Below are positions 53,243-61,957 of a stretch of DNA of 64,000 bases, one piece after another. The number at the start of each line of letters is the position of its first letter. Positions within the stretch are counted from its first letter, which is position 1. The stretch is from Bifidobacterium sp. ESL0704 (GTDB lineage: Bacteria; Actinomycetota; Actinomycetes; Actinomycetales; Bifidobacteriaceae). The DNA lies in assembly GCF_029392075.1 (NCBI RefSeq), contig NZ_CP113929.1, forward strand, positions 2,351,816 to 2,415,815, read 5' to 3'. The notes under the pieces were generated by a model. It made no database searches. It saw nothing but the letters and a program-made list of their open reading frames with translations, and had not been told where the DNA came from. The position numbers and the translations under genes were made by a program.

Positions 53243-53366
53243 ACCTGAATCCGGCTTCAGCCATTGAACTTCGGGCGCAAATTGGCCTTTTCGTAACATC
53301 CCTTAAGCACTATATGTGTATACACAATGCCGCTCAATAGGTTTATATAGGGTTTCCTAAACCGAT

Positions 53367-54884
53367 TTACACCCAACCGTTTTGCTGATTATCATTGCGC
53401 TGCGGAACCAGCAACTTGACAATACGATCCATATCCTCGGGAGAAGAGAACACAATTTCGATACGGCCGTGTTCCTTATTGCCCTTGATGGCGACTTTCG
53501 TATCGAAACGGTTCTCCAACTTATGCTGAATCGGCGACTGAGCCCACAGATTATTCTGCTTCGCCTTTTGCTTCCTGGAGCTGCCTTTACCGTTCGTTTT
53601 CATCGCGACGATTTCTTCGGTGCTTCGCACAGAAAGCCCCTCGGCGATGATACGGTTGGCCAGCTTCTCCATGTCTTCCTCGCTGGGAAGACCGAGCAAC
53701 GCCCTTGCATGTCCTGCTGAAAGAACACCAGCCGCAACTTTCTTCTGAACTGAAGGCGGAAGATTGAGCAGTCGCAGCGTATTGGCAATCTGGGAACGGG
53801 ACTTGGAGACAGATTTGGAAAGCTGTTCCTGCGTAAGCCCAAATTCTTCCATCATCTGCTGATAAGCCGCCGACTCCTCCAACGGATTCAATGCCACTCG
53901 GTGCAAATTCTCAAGCAGAGCATCGCGAAGCATCTGATTATCAGAAGTCGTTTTCACAATAGCAGGAATCGATTTCAATCCCGCCAAATGAGCCGCACGC
54001 CAACGCCTCTCGCCCATGATTAGCTCATATTCGCTATCCATGTTCTTCTGCACATGTCTGCTGATTACACCATGGCTAGCGTCAGCCGAATCAGCGATTT
54101 TCTGATTTGCCGGACGCTTACGCACCACTACGGGCTGCAACACCCCGACTTCTTTCAACGATGCTGCAAGTTCTTTCAACTCGTCTTCGTCAAAAATCGT
54201 TCGCGGCTGATTTGCATTTGGACCTATGGCATCAAGGTCGAGTTCCACCAAATATCCACCAGCTACCGGCTTCAACTCACCGGAAACAGACTCACCTGAC
54301 GTTTCGCTCCCTACGATTTCTTTGATCAGCGCGTTGTTTCCGTCATTAACGCTCTTTAGTTCTTTGGAATGCTTGAATCTGCCAGTCCCAGCTTTACCTG
54401 CGTCCTCGTTTTTTTCATCATCAACAATGGAGCCAAAGAACAAATCGCTGGGATGGGCCATCCCCTCTTTCAACGAAGGCATAGAAGCGCGTCTCCTTGA
54501 CGAGCGCAGCGATGTTTCACGTGAAACATTGTTTTTCTTGGACTCATCCTTCTTCGGTTTTTTGGTTGCAACCGCAGACGCTTCTGATACAGATCCTTTA
54601 GTTTTCACTGTTTCAGGAGGCACAGCTTGGGATGTTTCACGTGAAACATTGTTTTCCCGCTCATCCTTTGATGTCTTTGAAGTGGGACTTTTCGCTTGTT
54701 TGCTTGCCTTTGCGTACGTTTGAGCAGATGTTTCACGTGAAACATTACGCGAAGAACCGACTTTAGCGGATTTCTGGGAGGATTCTGATTCCGGATCAAT
54801 AACCGAATCTGTTTTCCCTTGATCGCCGGGCAGAGCTGGAAATAGTGCGCCAAGGCCTTTTCCTAAACGTGACTTCGCTGCCAT
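53367..54884 (-). CDS. parB: Chromosome-partition protein ParB with parS sites in its own gene
   Basis: Binds parS, spreads and loads SMC. The conserved core starts near residue 210: LDLDAIGPNANQPRTIFDEDEL, GERRWRAAHLAG (CTP/N-box region), LLENLHRVALNPLEESAAYQ, the helix-turn-helix GLTQEQLSKSVSKSRSQIANTLRLL (in part), LSAGHARALLG, and a C-terminal dimer domain. The first 200 residues are a Lys/Ser/Glu-rich linker containing NVSRET three times (about 47, 79, 119); each is encoded by a perfect parS. It starts one base after the parA stop, with GAGGAG upstream. 505 aa, against about 300-350 usual. Confidence 0.95.
   Translation of the reverse strand: MAAKSRLGKGLGALFPALPGDQGKTDSVIDPESESSQKSAKVGSSRNVSRETSAQTYAKASKQAKSPTSKTSKDERENNVSRETSQAVPPETVKTKGSVSEASAVATKKPKKDESKKNNVSRETSLRSSRRRASMPSLKEGMAHPSDLFFGSIVDDEKNEDAGKAGTGRFKHSKELKSVNDGNNALIKEIVGSETSGESVSGELKPVAGGYLVELDLDAIGPNANQPRTIFDEDELKELAASLKEVGVLQPVVVRKRPANQKIADSADASHGVISRHVQKNMDSEYELIMGERRWRAAHLAGLKSIPAIVKTTSDNQMLRDALLENLHRVALNPLEESAAYQQMMEEFGLTQEQLSKSVSKSRSQIANTLRLLNLPPSVQKKVAAGVLSAGHARALLGLPSEEDMEKLANRIIAEGLSVRSTEEIVAMKTNGKGSSRKQKAKQNNLWAQSPIQHKLENRFDTKVAIKGNKEHGRIEIVFSSPEDMDRIVKLLVPQRNDNQQNGWV
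54513..54528. promoter_or_regulatory. parS site 1 (inside parB)
   Basis: TGTTTCACGTGAAACA, the exact ParB-binding palindrome, in the parB frame as NVSRET (about residue 119). Confidence 0.95.
54633..54648. promoter_or_regulatory. parS site 2 (inside parB)
   Basis: Exact 16-base parS, 120 bases from site 1 and in the same reading frame (NVSRET, about residue 79). Confidence 0.95.
54729..54744. promoter_or_regulatory. parS site 3 (inside parB)
   Basis: Exact parS, 96 bases from site 2, again read NVSRET (residues 47-52 of ParB). Confidence 0.95.
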
Positions 54885-54885
54885 A

Positions 54886-55833
54886 TCAGTTTCTCCTCTG
54901 CTTTCTATCTTCCAACGCTTTCAATACTTGTGGCGACCTTCTGGCTATTTCCAATGCAGCCTCGCGATAGGACACCGCCCCGGTTCCCCTTGGATCATAT
55001 TCGATGACTGTTTTACCAAAACTCGGCGCTTCGGATATCTTTACCGACCTGGGAATAGTGGTTCGCAAAACGATGTCTGGGTAATGATCTTTAACCTGGT
55101 CATACACCTCTTTGCTCAGCAACGTACGCTTATCGAACATGGTGACCAACATCGTCGACACCAGCAGCGAAGGATTGTAATGTTCCTGAACGAGACCAAT
55201 CGTCTGAATGAGTTGCCCCAAACCTTCGAGCGCATAATACTCGGCCTGTATCGGAATCAGCACTTCATTGACTGCACACATAGCATTGATCACCAAAAGT
55301 CCGAGACTTGGAGGGCAGTCAATAATGACATAATCATATTTCTTTGTGGAAGAAGATAGGAATTTTTTCAATGCTTTTTTCAGCAAATCATTTCTATCAG
55401 TTAAATCCGCGACTTCTAGTTCAGCGCCACTCAAGTCAATGGACGAGCGAACTACATCCAATGTTTCAAAAGTGCCTGAAGTCTGTTTCACTTCATCAAT
55501 GGTCAGCCTGCCTTCAAGCACGTCGTAGATAGACGGCTCCCCTGTGTTGTGTTTAACCCCAAGTGCTGTAGAAGCGTTGCCCTGCGGATCCATGTCGATA
55601 ACCAAAACCTGCTGCTTCTGAAAAGCCAACGCAGCCGTAAGGTTAACAGTAGTCGTCGTTTTCCCTACGCCACCCTTTTGGTTGGCTACCGCAATAAGCC
55701 GAGTCGACTTTGGTTTCGGAAAACGAACCTTATTCAAGGCTTCATACCTTGATCGAATCTCGGCCATCTCAGAGCCGAGAGAATCACCTTTACTGCCGAA
55801 GATACGTCTGATTGTTTCCGAGGCAGATTCCAT
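54886..55833 (-). CDS. parA: Chromosome-partition ATPase ParA
   Basis: Deviant Walker ATPase that moves ParB-parS complexes. The P-loop KGGVGKTTTTVNL, the switch DMDPQGNASTALG and YVIIDCPPSLGLL are all present; IQAEYYALEGLGQL and SVKISEAPSFGK are typical of chromosomal ParA/Soj. About 316 aa. Several starts are crowded: ATG at 55833 is nine bases after GGGAG and is preferred over ATG 55839 and TTG 55842. Forms an operon with parB (one-base gap). Confidence 0.95.
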   Translation of the reverse strand: MESASETIRRIFGSKGDSLGSEMAEIRSRYEALNKVRFPKPKSTRLIAVANQKGGVGKTTTTVNLTAALAFQKQQVLVIDMDPQGNASTALGVKHNTGEPSIYDVLEGRLTIDEVKQTSGTFETLDVVRSSIDLSGAELEVADLTDRNDLLKKALKKFLSSSTKKYDYVIIDCPPSLGLLVINAMCAVNEVLIPIQAEYYALEGLGQLIQTIGLVQEHYNPSLLVSTMLVTMFDKRTLLSKEVYDQVKDHYPDIVLRTTIPRSVKISEAPSFGKTVIEYDPRGTGAVSYREAALEIARRSPQVLKALEDRKQRRN

Positions 55834-55948
55834 ATCCATCAACTCCCTACGACTATCCGCCGCACATAACAGACTGTGGGATCAGCACAGTAATTACTTG
55901 TTCTAATTCTTCTAGTTTCGTCATTCGTATGGACAGATTCTGCATCTA

Positions 55949-56114
55949 CACACTTATCCACACCGATGTGGATAAGTGTGCGTAACTTTTGTGCACAAAT
56001 TCTTGTGTTCGAAAATTTGTTCGCTTAATCGTTGAAATTTCAATAATTACAGAACCTCCTTGAAATGCATTTAAAAATGTGGATAACTTTTTGAATTGTT
56101 GAAAATGTGGATAA
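55949..56114. other. DnaA-box cluster with an inverted pair, candidate origin element
   Basis: Four perfect boxes: TTATCCACA 55954-55962 and TGTGGATAA 55967-55975, then reverse boxes at 56078-56086 and 56106-56114. The first two face each other inside a 32-base inverted repeat (55949-55980, 14-base arms, four-base centre). The intervening DNA is AT-rich. Confidence 0.72.
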
Positions 56115-56131
56115 CTCCGTTCATAAGGGAT

Positions 56132-56147
56132 TGTTTCACGTGAAACA
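56132..56147. promoter_or_regulatory. parS site 4 (intergenic)
   Basis: Exact parS, 17 bases from the last DnaA box of the parA-rsmG cluster. Confidence 0.95.
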
Positions 56148-56439
56148 TTGCCGGTCTGAATACCCGTGTCGCACAATTAAAATTCCGGACATCCTGAGTC
56201 AATCAATTGAACTTATTGTTATTCAATTCAACCAATTTCAAAAACAACTACCACATAAGGATTCATCTAAAGTTTTTTAGATTACTTATAAAGCCGAACA
56301 AGTATGTTGACTGTTGCTGGTTCAAAAATGACTCATGTTAAAGGTGCAAATCGAACCGCAACACCTTAACCACAATTAATTCAGAACAGTAATCAATATC
56401 CGGCTTTTGAAAATTATTTTTCAGACGTGTTCTAGAAAT

Positions 56440-56455
56440 TGTTTCACGTGAAACA
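56440..56455. promoter_or_regulatory. parS site 5 (intergenic)
   Basis: Exact parS in the AT-rich parA-rsmG gap, with the same flanks (T before, TTG after) as site 4. Confidence 0.95.
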
Positions 56456-57043
56456 TTGCTGATGCAGATGGGAAGAGTACATGTTAACAAGAAAATGCCC
56501 ATCAACAGTAAGGCAATATACGACAAAGATGATCCATGCTGCTTATAGCAGCAAATCATTCTTGAGCAGCAACTGATTGTTTTAGGAAGCCATGCATCGA
56601 ATACAGGGCACTCTTTATTACGATACCAATATCAATCCGAGTGATCGGCTTAACTGCGGTGGAAAAATGAAGACTTGATTGACGAAGAATCCGTTACAGA
56701 GCTTTATCGTTAATGTCGAAAAAAATATATGCCGTTTTACCTGATCAACAAACAGAAGATTGCGGTATTCCACAACACATAGAAATAGCCATCCTAGAGC
56801 AGATCGCTACCCGAGAATCATTCGATCAAACAGCAAATCATAATGTTCAACTCCGAGACTGCCGATACCATACATACCAATAAGAGCACACATCGTGAGT
56901 AACGACAAGCAATAATTGATAGTGTTTAGACATTTATGAAAAGAACCAAATGTACTTTTAGCGGAACAATAATCTCATAAAACACTAAGGCTTCATGAAT
57001 ACTCATTACAAAAAATCTGGTTACCTATACACGTTCACAAAAA

Positions 57044-57079
57044 GATAGGGGAATGTTTCACGTGAAACATTCCCCTATC
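57044..57079 (-). terminator. rsmG terminator whose stem contains parS site 6
   Basis: A perfect 36-base palindrome beginning GATAGGGGAA, centred at 57061/57062, with the exact parS at 57054-57069 in its middle. On the minus strand it is followed by TTTTT (57039-57043), 17 bases beyond the rsmG stop, so it has terminator form. With a perfect palindrome the RNA loop must form by opening the central pairs. Confidence 0.85.
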
Positions 57080-57095
57080 GAGCAGAATCCAAAGT

Positions 57096-57782
57096 CTATT
57101 TTTTGTCGATGATGACTACATGGGTTGGTTCAAAACCTTCTGCAATTGGAGCTTCAAGAACCTGTGGATTACGTCCTCCACTTTTCTGTATCTCTTTTGC
57201 TGCCTTACGGACCTCTGCAGGTGCTGAACGCCCCTTTAGTGCTATTAACTGGCCGCTATGCTTGACGAGAGGCAACGTCCACCCGCTGAGTTTGGTCATC
57301 GGCGCAACGGCACGGCTCGTCACAACAGAGAAAGGATGCAACGCCTTATCATGCTTGAGCGTATGAATATATTCCTCTGCCCTTGCACGAACGACCCGAA
57401 CGTTTCCGAGTTCAAGTTGATCGACACATTCATTGAGCCATTCTACTCGACGCTCCATGGGCTCGATAAGCGTAACTTCGTGATCTGGCAAACATGCTGC
57501 TACAACGATACCGGGGAATCCACCACCACTACCGATATCAGCAACCGTCTTAAACCGCTGCCCATCAGTTGAGGATTCAATAAAAGGTACTATCGCAGCT
57601 GAATTGAGAATATGCCGTTCCCATATAATATCGACATCACGCGGACCGATGATACCCCGTTCCTCGCCCTCTTGCGTAAGCTTATGCTTGAACGCTTCCA
57701 TCTTCGGAAGTACGTCACCGAACAAATCCTTTAACAACGCGGACTTTTCTAGTTCTTCGTCCGTATGTATCGTAAAGTCCAT
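57096..57782 (-). CDS. rsmG: 16S rRNA m7G527 methyltransferase RsmG (GidB)
   Basis: SAM-dependent methyltransferase acting on 16S rRNA G527. Key parts: [13 protein letters not shown], the SAM loop [27 protein letters not shown] and [13 protein letters not shown]. 228 aa, normal length. Loss of this enzyme gives low-level streptomycin resistance in other bacteria. It lies alone between two long AT-rich gaps, in the usual origin-proximal order. Confidence 0.96.
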   Translation of the reverse strand: MDFTIHTDEELEKSALLKDLFGDVLPKMEAFKHKLTQEGEERGIIGPRDVDIIWERHILNSAAIVPFIESSTDGQRFKTVADIGSGGGFPGIVVAACLPDHEVTLIEPMERRVEWLNECVDQLELGNVRVVRARAEEYIHTLKHDKALHPFSVVTSRAVAPMTKLSGWTLPLVKHSGQLIALKGRSAPAEVRKAAKEIQKSGGRNPQVLEAPIAEGFEPTHVVIIDKK

Positions 57783-58501
57783 CTCAACCCTTATCTATCA
57801 AGAACAAATAACCAATCTACCAGAGACTTTGCACATATTAAAGAAAACCGGGAACGATAGCAGTCAGAAATAACAGTACCTTATTCAAGAAAGACAGCCG
57901 AACCAACTGAATAATAAATATAAAGAAGAACTACACAAAGAAGATTAGTAATATTCCGGCCAACGACATGATGTAATACATCAAATCGGAATAGACACAT
58001 CTCGGATATATATCGCTTACTACAATATCCGACACAAAAGCTGTTGTGACCATCAACGTTCAGTAATGCTACCCTCTCCATTCAAGTCGCTAGAAAATAT
58101 TTCTTACCATAGTTCGTCTCATCGGCTCACATTGCCATGAATACGATGAACAACGGAAAAGAACACAATCCTTGAATCTTGCAAAACGGATCATAGGCCA
58201 TAGAATTACGTTCCATAAATGGAATCGTACCCACAACCAGACAGTGGACACTCATGAAGCCAATCAATCACACTAAGTCCGAAATAACGATGCAAGAGCT
58301 TTCAATGAATTCACGTTCTGCAATCCCATTCATTGATTATTCCATCGATGACAACACCCAACCGATTACCCTTGTCGGAATAAAGATACGAAACATCTAC
58401 TCCCATAAGGCAAAACGTGGCTAATAAATAGGGAATTCAGACCTATAACCGGCCAGTTACACTGGGGAAAACGAATCGCTCGATCAGTGCAACCATAAAA
58501 T
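57783..58501. other. AT-rich gap between rsmG and jag
   Basis: About 720 bases with no gene, DnaA box or parS that I can find. Only short AT-rich frames occur. The jag terminator follows at 58502. Confidence 0.55.
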
Positions 58502-58536
58502 TTGTGGGCCGCAACTCAATGAACTGCGGCCCACAA
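58502..58536 (-). terminator. Rho-independent terminator of jag
   Basis: TTGTGGGCCGCA and TGCGGCCCACAA pair perfectly with an 11-base loop. On the minus strand ATTTTATG follows. It lies 44 bases beyond the jag stop and would end the rpmH-rnpA-yidD-yidC-jag unit. Confidence 0.88.
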
Positions 58537-58580
58537 TACATAACGGATACATCCTTATTCAGTACAAAAAGCGTGCTGAA

Positions 58581-59243
58581 TCAACGCTCGTCATCATCCA
58601 CTTCATCGTCATAAGCGGAATCCTCACGATCGTCTTCCGACTCTGAAATTTCCTCGTCAAGCCGCTCATCGTCATCGATTGTTTCACGTGAAACATTCGT
58701 GCGCTCGTCATCTTCGAGATCGTCATCGTCATCCAGCTCATCTTCCGCAGGACGTGGCTTTACATAAATGGTGACATAGCGATGAGGCTCCTCGCCATGC
58801 GAACGAGACTTCAGACCTTCTTCGCGTACCAGATCATGAACAACCTTACGTTCAAAGGAATTCATCGGGTCAAGGTTTGCGGGGTCCCCGGTCTCACGGA
58901 CCTCGTCAATCACATCGAGCGCCAGATCGCGCAAATGCTGGCGGCGCTTCTTGAGGTAACCATCCACATCAAGAATCAGACGGGACCTATCGCCGGTCTT
59001 CTGCTGAACAGCCAAACGAGTCAATAATTGTAATGCATCAACGACTTCGCCCTTATGCCCGATAAGGTTTCTGATATCCTCGTCATCATCGGCGACAATC
59101 TGAACGGTGGGGCGCCCGTTACGCACTCCCATCTCAATATCACCTTCGTAATCCGCGATATCCAACAACCCCTCGAGATAGTCAGCAGCGATGTCAGCTT
59201 CGTCATTGAGCTGCTCGACCGTCTTTTCCTCATCACGAGACAT
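58581..59243 (-). CDS. jag: Jag/KhpB RNA-binding protein (KH and R3H domains)
   Basis: RNA-binding partner of the yidC locus, linked to cell division and wall synthesis in other Gram-positives. KH motif LIGHKGEVVDALQLL (about 70-85) and R3H-type segment MNSFERKVVHDLV with HRYVTIYVKP (about 130-160). The C-terminal about 60 residues are strongly acidic and contain NVSRET (about 184-189), encoded by parS site 7. The ATG at 59243 follows AAGGAG; the longer frame to 59324 is discarded. 220 aa. Confidence 0.93.
   Translation of the reverse strand: MSRDEEKTVEQLNDEADIAADYLEGLLDIADYEGDIEMGVRNGRPTVQIVADDDEDIRNLIGHKGEVVDALQLLTRLAVQQKTGDRSRLILDVDGYLKKRRQHLRDLALDVIDEVRETGDPANLDPMNSFERKVVHDLVREEGLKSRSHGEEPHRYVTIYVKPRPAEDELDDDDDLEDDERTNVSRETIDDDERLDEEISESEDDREDSAYDDEVDDDER
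58680..58695. promoter_or_regulatory. parS site 7 (inside jag)
   Basis: Exact parS, read NVSRET in the acidic C-terminal tail of Jag. Confidence 0.95.
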
Positions 59244-59288
59244 ATCCAACTCCTTTATCCGACGTATTGTCCTTAAGTCTAACCCAAA

Positions 59289-59334
59289 CCCGACCCCGTA
59301 TAGCATATGTATCACATACACCAACGAGGTCGGG
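59289..59334 (-). terminator. Weak hairpin between yidC and jag
   Basis: CCCGACCCCGT and ACGAGGTCGGG pair with one mismatch, eight bases after the yidC stop. It could attenuate jag; no strong T-run. Confidence 0.4.
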
Positions 59335-59341
59335 CCCGAAC

Positions 59342-60364
59342 TTACTTCTTCTTCTTACGTTTGCGTTTCGGCTGCTCACGCTGATAGCCATGCTCTTCGC
59401 GTATTTTCGCCGCTTCTTCGGCCTTCTGCAAGGCCTCTTCCTCCAGCGAGATCTGGCCTGCCTTCTCGCGACGCTTGTTCTCGTTGATGTGGTCGCGCTT
59501 TTTCTTCTCATCATCCGCGCGAGATCCCGGCGTCGGGAACTCACGGACCTGCCAAAGCGAACGCAGCATATTGCAGATGTTGTTAGTCAGCCAGTACACA
59601 AGAACTGCGAACGGCATGGAGACTGCGGAGAAGATGTACATCAGCGGGAAGACCCAGGTCATCATCTGCTGTATCTTGTACTGCTGCCCTTCCATCTGGG
59701 CAGGCGGCAGGTTCTTACGCATGTTGTTGAACTGCATGTACCACATCGCCAAGCACATCAGGACGGTAAAAATACCGATGACGATCTTGCCGGAAGCGTT
59801 GGCCATGCCAAACGTATTGGAGATCTTCAGACCGAAAAGATGGGTGTCGGCGAATTCCAAAGCGGTGGCCTTGTCGAAAGCACCGAGCGTTTCACGGGAA
59901 CCGTGCGCGATGTAGGGGATGGCCGAAAGCAAGTAGAACATGCACATGAAGACGGGACCCTGAATGACCATAGGCAGGCAGGAACCTGCCGGGTTGTAAT
60001 TGCTGTCCGAATACAGCTTTTGGGTCTCGCGAGCCATGGCCTCACGGCTTGCCGGATCCTTCTTGCCCTTGTACTTCTTCTGGATATGCATCAGTTTGGG
60101 CTGCAAGGCCTGCATTTTCATCATGCCGCGCATCTGCTTGATGTACATCGGCAGGATGATAGCGTGGACGACGAGCACAAGGAAGACGATGGCGAAAATC
60201 CACGATAGCCCTCTAGACGGCAGACCGATGAGGGTCATGAGCTTGTGGAACCAATACATGATCTCGCTCATCAGCCATTCGATGGGTGTCAGGATCTTGT
60301 ATACCCAGCCAAACAGTCCTTGGTCGAGAAGGAAGTGGTTGTAATCGGGATTGGTGAACTGCAT
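59342..60364 (-). CDS. yidC: Membrane protein insertase YidC
   Basis: Inserts membrane proteins alone or with SecYEG. About five hydrophobic helices; conserved segments are GLSWIFAIVFLVLVVHAIILP, read in part, KKYKGKKDPASREAMARETQ, GSCLPMVIQGPVFMCMFYLL and a PLMYIFSAVSMPFAVLVYWLTNN region. The C-terminal tail is basic (PKRKRKKKK), as is usual for Gram-positive YidC/OxaA, where it contacts the ribosome. 340 aa. Its ATG overlaps the yidD stop (TAATG). Confidence 0.96.
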   Translation of the reverse strand: MQFTNPDYNHFLLDQGLFGWVYKILTPIEWLMSEIMYWFHKLMTLIGLPSRGLSWIFAIVFLVLVVHAIILPMYIKQMRGMMKMQALQPKLMHIQKKYKGKKDPASREAMARETQKLYSDSNYNPAGSCLPMVIQGPVFMCMFYLLSAIPYIAHGSRETLGAFDKATALEFADTHLFGLKISNTFGMANASGKIVIGIFTVLMCLAMWYMQFNNMRKNLPPAQMEGQQYKIQQMMTWVFPLMYIFSAVSMPFAVLVYWLTNNICNMLRSLWQVREFPTPGSRADDEKKKRDHINENKRREKAGQISLEEEALQKAEEAAKIREEHGYQREQPKRKRKKKK

Positions 60365-60885
60365 TAGGCCGTCTCCTTCACATCTGAGGCCAATGGTGTC
60401 AGTCGCGGCTCTTCGTGAGCCTTGGACCAGGAAAATCTATAAAAAATCGAATAATGCTGGGGCACGTCATCGATGCCGCCATTACTCCAAGGCCGGCAGC
60501 GCAACAACCTCAGCACGGCAAGCAATCCCCCGCGTGCGGCACCGTAACGGGTCACCGCTTGGATCGCATAGTTGGAACAAGACGGATAATACTTGCAGCA
60601 AGGTGGGTTTCCGGCGGAAATATGGATCTGATACCAGCGCACGGCGGCAAGCATTGCACGACAGACGGCGGAATGAGACTTACTGGCGCCGGAAATCAGC
60701 ATCCTTGTTCCCGCCACCGTTTCCGTATGCATCGTTTCCGTAGACATCGCGCTGCAATCCTCGCTTTTGCAGGCCATATGACCCGTTGCGCTCGTCTTTT
60801 TGACCGTTGCCGGCCAATCCGAATTCTGGCGAGAGCCTAAGACCCCTTGTATCGATATGGCTTCAGACACGCATGCTGCAGTCAT
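60364..60885 (-). CDS. yidD: Membrane protein insertion efficiency factor YidD
   Basis: Small amphipathic factor that helps YidC. The conserved part starts near residue 75: [34 protein letters not shown] (in part), with the CKYYPSCS cysteines, and [16 protein letters not shown]. It is 173 aa where 70-115 is usual, owing to an N-terminal lead rich in Ser, Thr and Ala. The ATG at 60885 overlaps the rnpA stop (ATGA), supporting the long form by coupling, but an internal ATG at 60702 would give a normal protein. Confidence 0.9.
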   Translation of the reverse strand: MTAACVSEAISIQGVLGSRQNSDWPATVKKTSATGHMACKSEDCSAMSTETMHTETVAGTRMLISGASKSHSAVCRAMLAAVRWYQIHISAGNPPCCKYYPSCSNYAIQAVTRYGAARGGLLAVLRLLRCRPWSNGGIDDVPQHYSIFYRFSWSKAHEEPRLTPLASDVKETA

Positions 60886-61397
60886 GATCGATCACCTTCA
60901 GCAACGGTTGCCTGTTTGAAGTCGCTGCGGCTCTTCCGCACCTTGCCCTTTGATGCAGCCTTGGACGCTACATCGGCGAACAGCTGCGCAACCTGGGCAT
61001 CCAAAGACGAGAAATCGGCACGTGCTGCACTTGGTTTAGCACGCATGACAATATCGCAATGCTGCGGCAACGAGCCCTCGTAAGCTTTCGCCAACACTCG
61101 AAAACGCCGTTTGACGTGATTGCGCGCCACGGCGTTGCCGACGTTTTTTGACACGGCTAACCCGAGGCGCCGCCCCGACTTGCCTTGCCGGACCGCGTCT
61201 AAGGCTATGGAACCTTTCATAGCTCCCATAGCCTTGCCAGCCAGTTGCGCGTGTGCTTCGACGGTATTGTGGCCATTGCCATAACCGCAACAAGAATCGT
61301 CGTACACCAAGAAATGCACGACGATATCCTTTTCAGTGACTTTTCTGCGACGCTTCAGCACCCGGACAAAATCACGATGGCTTTTCAGCCGATCCAT
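60882..61397 (-). CDS. rnpA: Ribonuclease P protein component
   Basis: Basic subunit of RNase P, which matures tRNA 5' ends. [20 protein letters not shown] at the start and the hallmark [22 protein letters not shown] (RNR motif, in part) are present. At 171 aa it exceeds the usual about 120 by a mid-chain insertion (about 35-65) and a longer tail. Follows rpmH by 18 bases and overlaps yidD by four. Confidence 0.95.
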   Translation of the reverse strand: MDRLKSHRDFVRVLKRRRKVTEKDIVVHFLVYDDSCCGYGNGHNTVEAHAQLAGKAMGAMKGSIALDAVRQGKSGRRLGLAVSKNVGNAVARNHVKRRFRVLAKAYEGSLPQHCDIVMRAKPSAARADFSSLDAQVAQLFADVASKAASKGKVRKSRSDFKQATVAEGDRS

Positions 61398-61415
61398 GCC
61401 CTTGCCGCCGATTGA

Positions 61416-61550
61416 TCAGACAGCCAGGTTCTTGCGGCCCTTGGCGCGACGACGGTTGAGTACCGCGCGGCCTGCACGGGTACGCATGCGAGCGCGGAAT
61501 CCGTGCTTCATGTGGCGACGACGGTTATTCGGTTGGAATGTCCTCTTCAT
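61416..61550 (-). CDS. rpmH: 50S ribosomal protein L34
   Basis: 44-aa protein [20 protein letters not shown] onward, ending GRKNLAV: a complete L34. The longer frame to 61604 is not needed; GGGAGCA lies just before the ATG at 61550. First gene of the minus-strand unit rpmH-rnpA-yidD-yidC-jag, divergent from dnaA. Confidence 0.97.
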   Translation of the reverse strand: MKRTFQPNNRRRHMKHGFRARMRTRAGRAVLNRRRAKGRKNLAV

Positions 61551-61668
61551 AATATGCTCCCGGTTGTTTTCAGCCATGCAAAAGCATGGCTCCTCATGAG
61601 TCAAGCTCTACCAAATTACTCTTACCCCTAGTCTCAAGTCAAACCAAACAGAATTTCACTGATTAAAA

Positions 61669-61822
61669 TGTGGATAACTTTTCAAGTTTTTTCACAATTC
61701 ACGGCAGCACTTCAACACAGATAAAAGGTTGGAGTTACGCGGTTTATCGTCCGAAAGTTATCCACAAATTACATTGATGTTATTCACAATTCAATGTTTT
61801 CAACACGCAAGGCGGTGGATAA
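61669..61822. other. DnaA boxes in the rpmH-dnaA gap (candidate oriC part)
   Basis: TGTGGATAA 61669-61677, TTATCCACA 61758-61766, TTATTCACA 61780-61788, and a one-mismatch box GGTGGATAA 61814-61822, in an AT-rich 407-base gap between divergent rpmH and dnaA. The position is classical for an origin or for dnaA autoregulation. Confidence 0.75.
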
Positions 61823-61957
61823 CTTTTCTATAGGTCGGAGTACATATAGAGTACTGCATCGCGGAAGTCAGCAGTGTGGTGCCACATTGAATCAAACTGG
61901 TGCGATGGACAAGGCATCGTTGCCGGGAATGTACGAAGAAACTAGGAAAGAGCCACC

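Larger units (their letters stand above)
55834..57095. other. AT-rich non-coding region with DnaA boxes and parS sites
   Basis: A 1.26-kb AT-rich stretch between parA and rsmG. It holds the DnaA-box cluster at 55949-56114, parS sites 4-6, and the rsmG terminator. Small minus-strand frames (55946-56176, 56338-56559) run through the parS sites but lack ribosome binding sites and family resemblance. Segments 56150-56430 and 56470-57030 show no further structure. Confidence 0.6.

Noticed and set aside
55946-56559. Two short minus-strand frames carrying NVSRET in the parA-rsmG gap
   Set aside because: The motif comes from parS itself; there is no ribosome binding site, and the surrounding DNA holds DnaA boxes.
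59884-59900. parS-like GTTTCACGGGAAC inside yidC, also read SRET
   Set aside because: The palindrome is broken by two differences from the 16-mer; likely chance in a conserved coding region.
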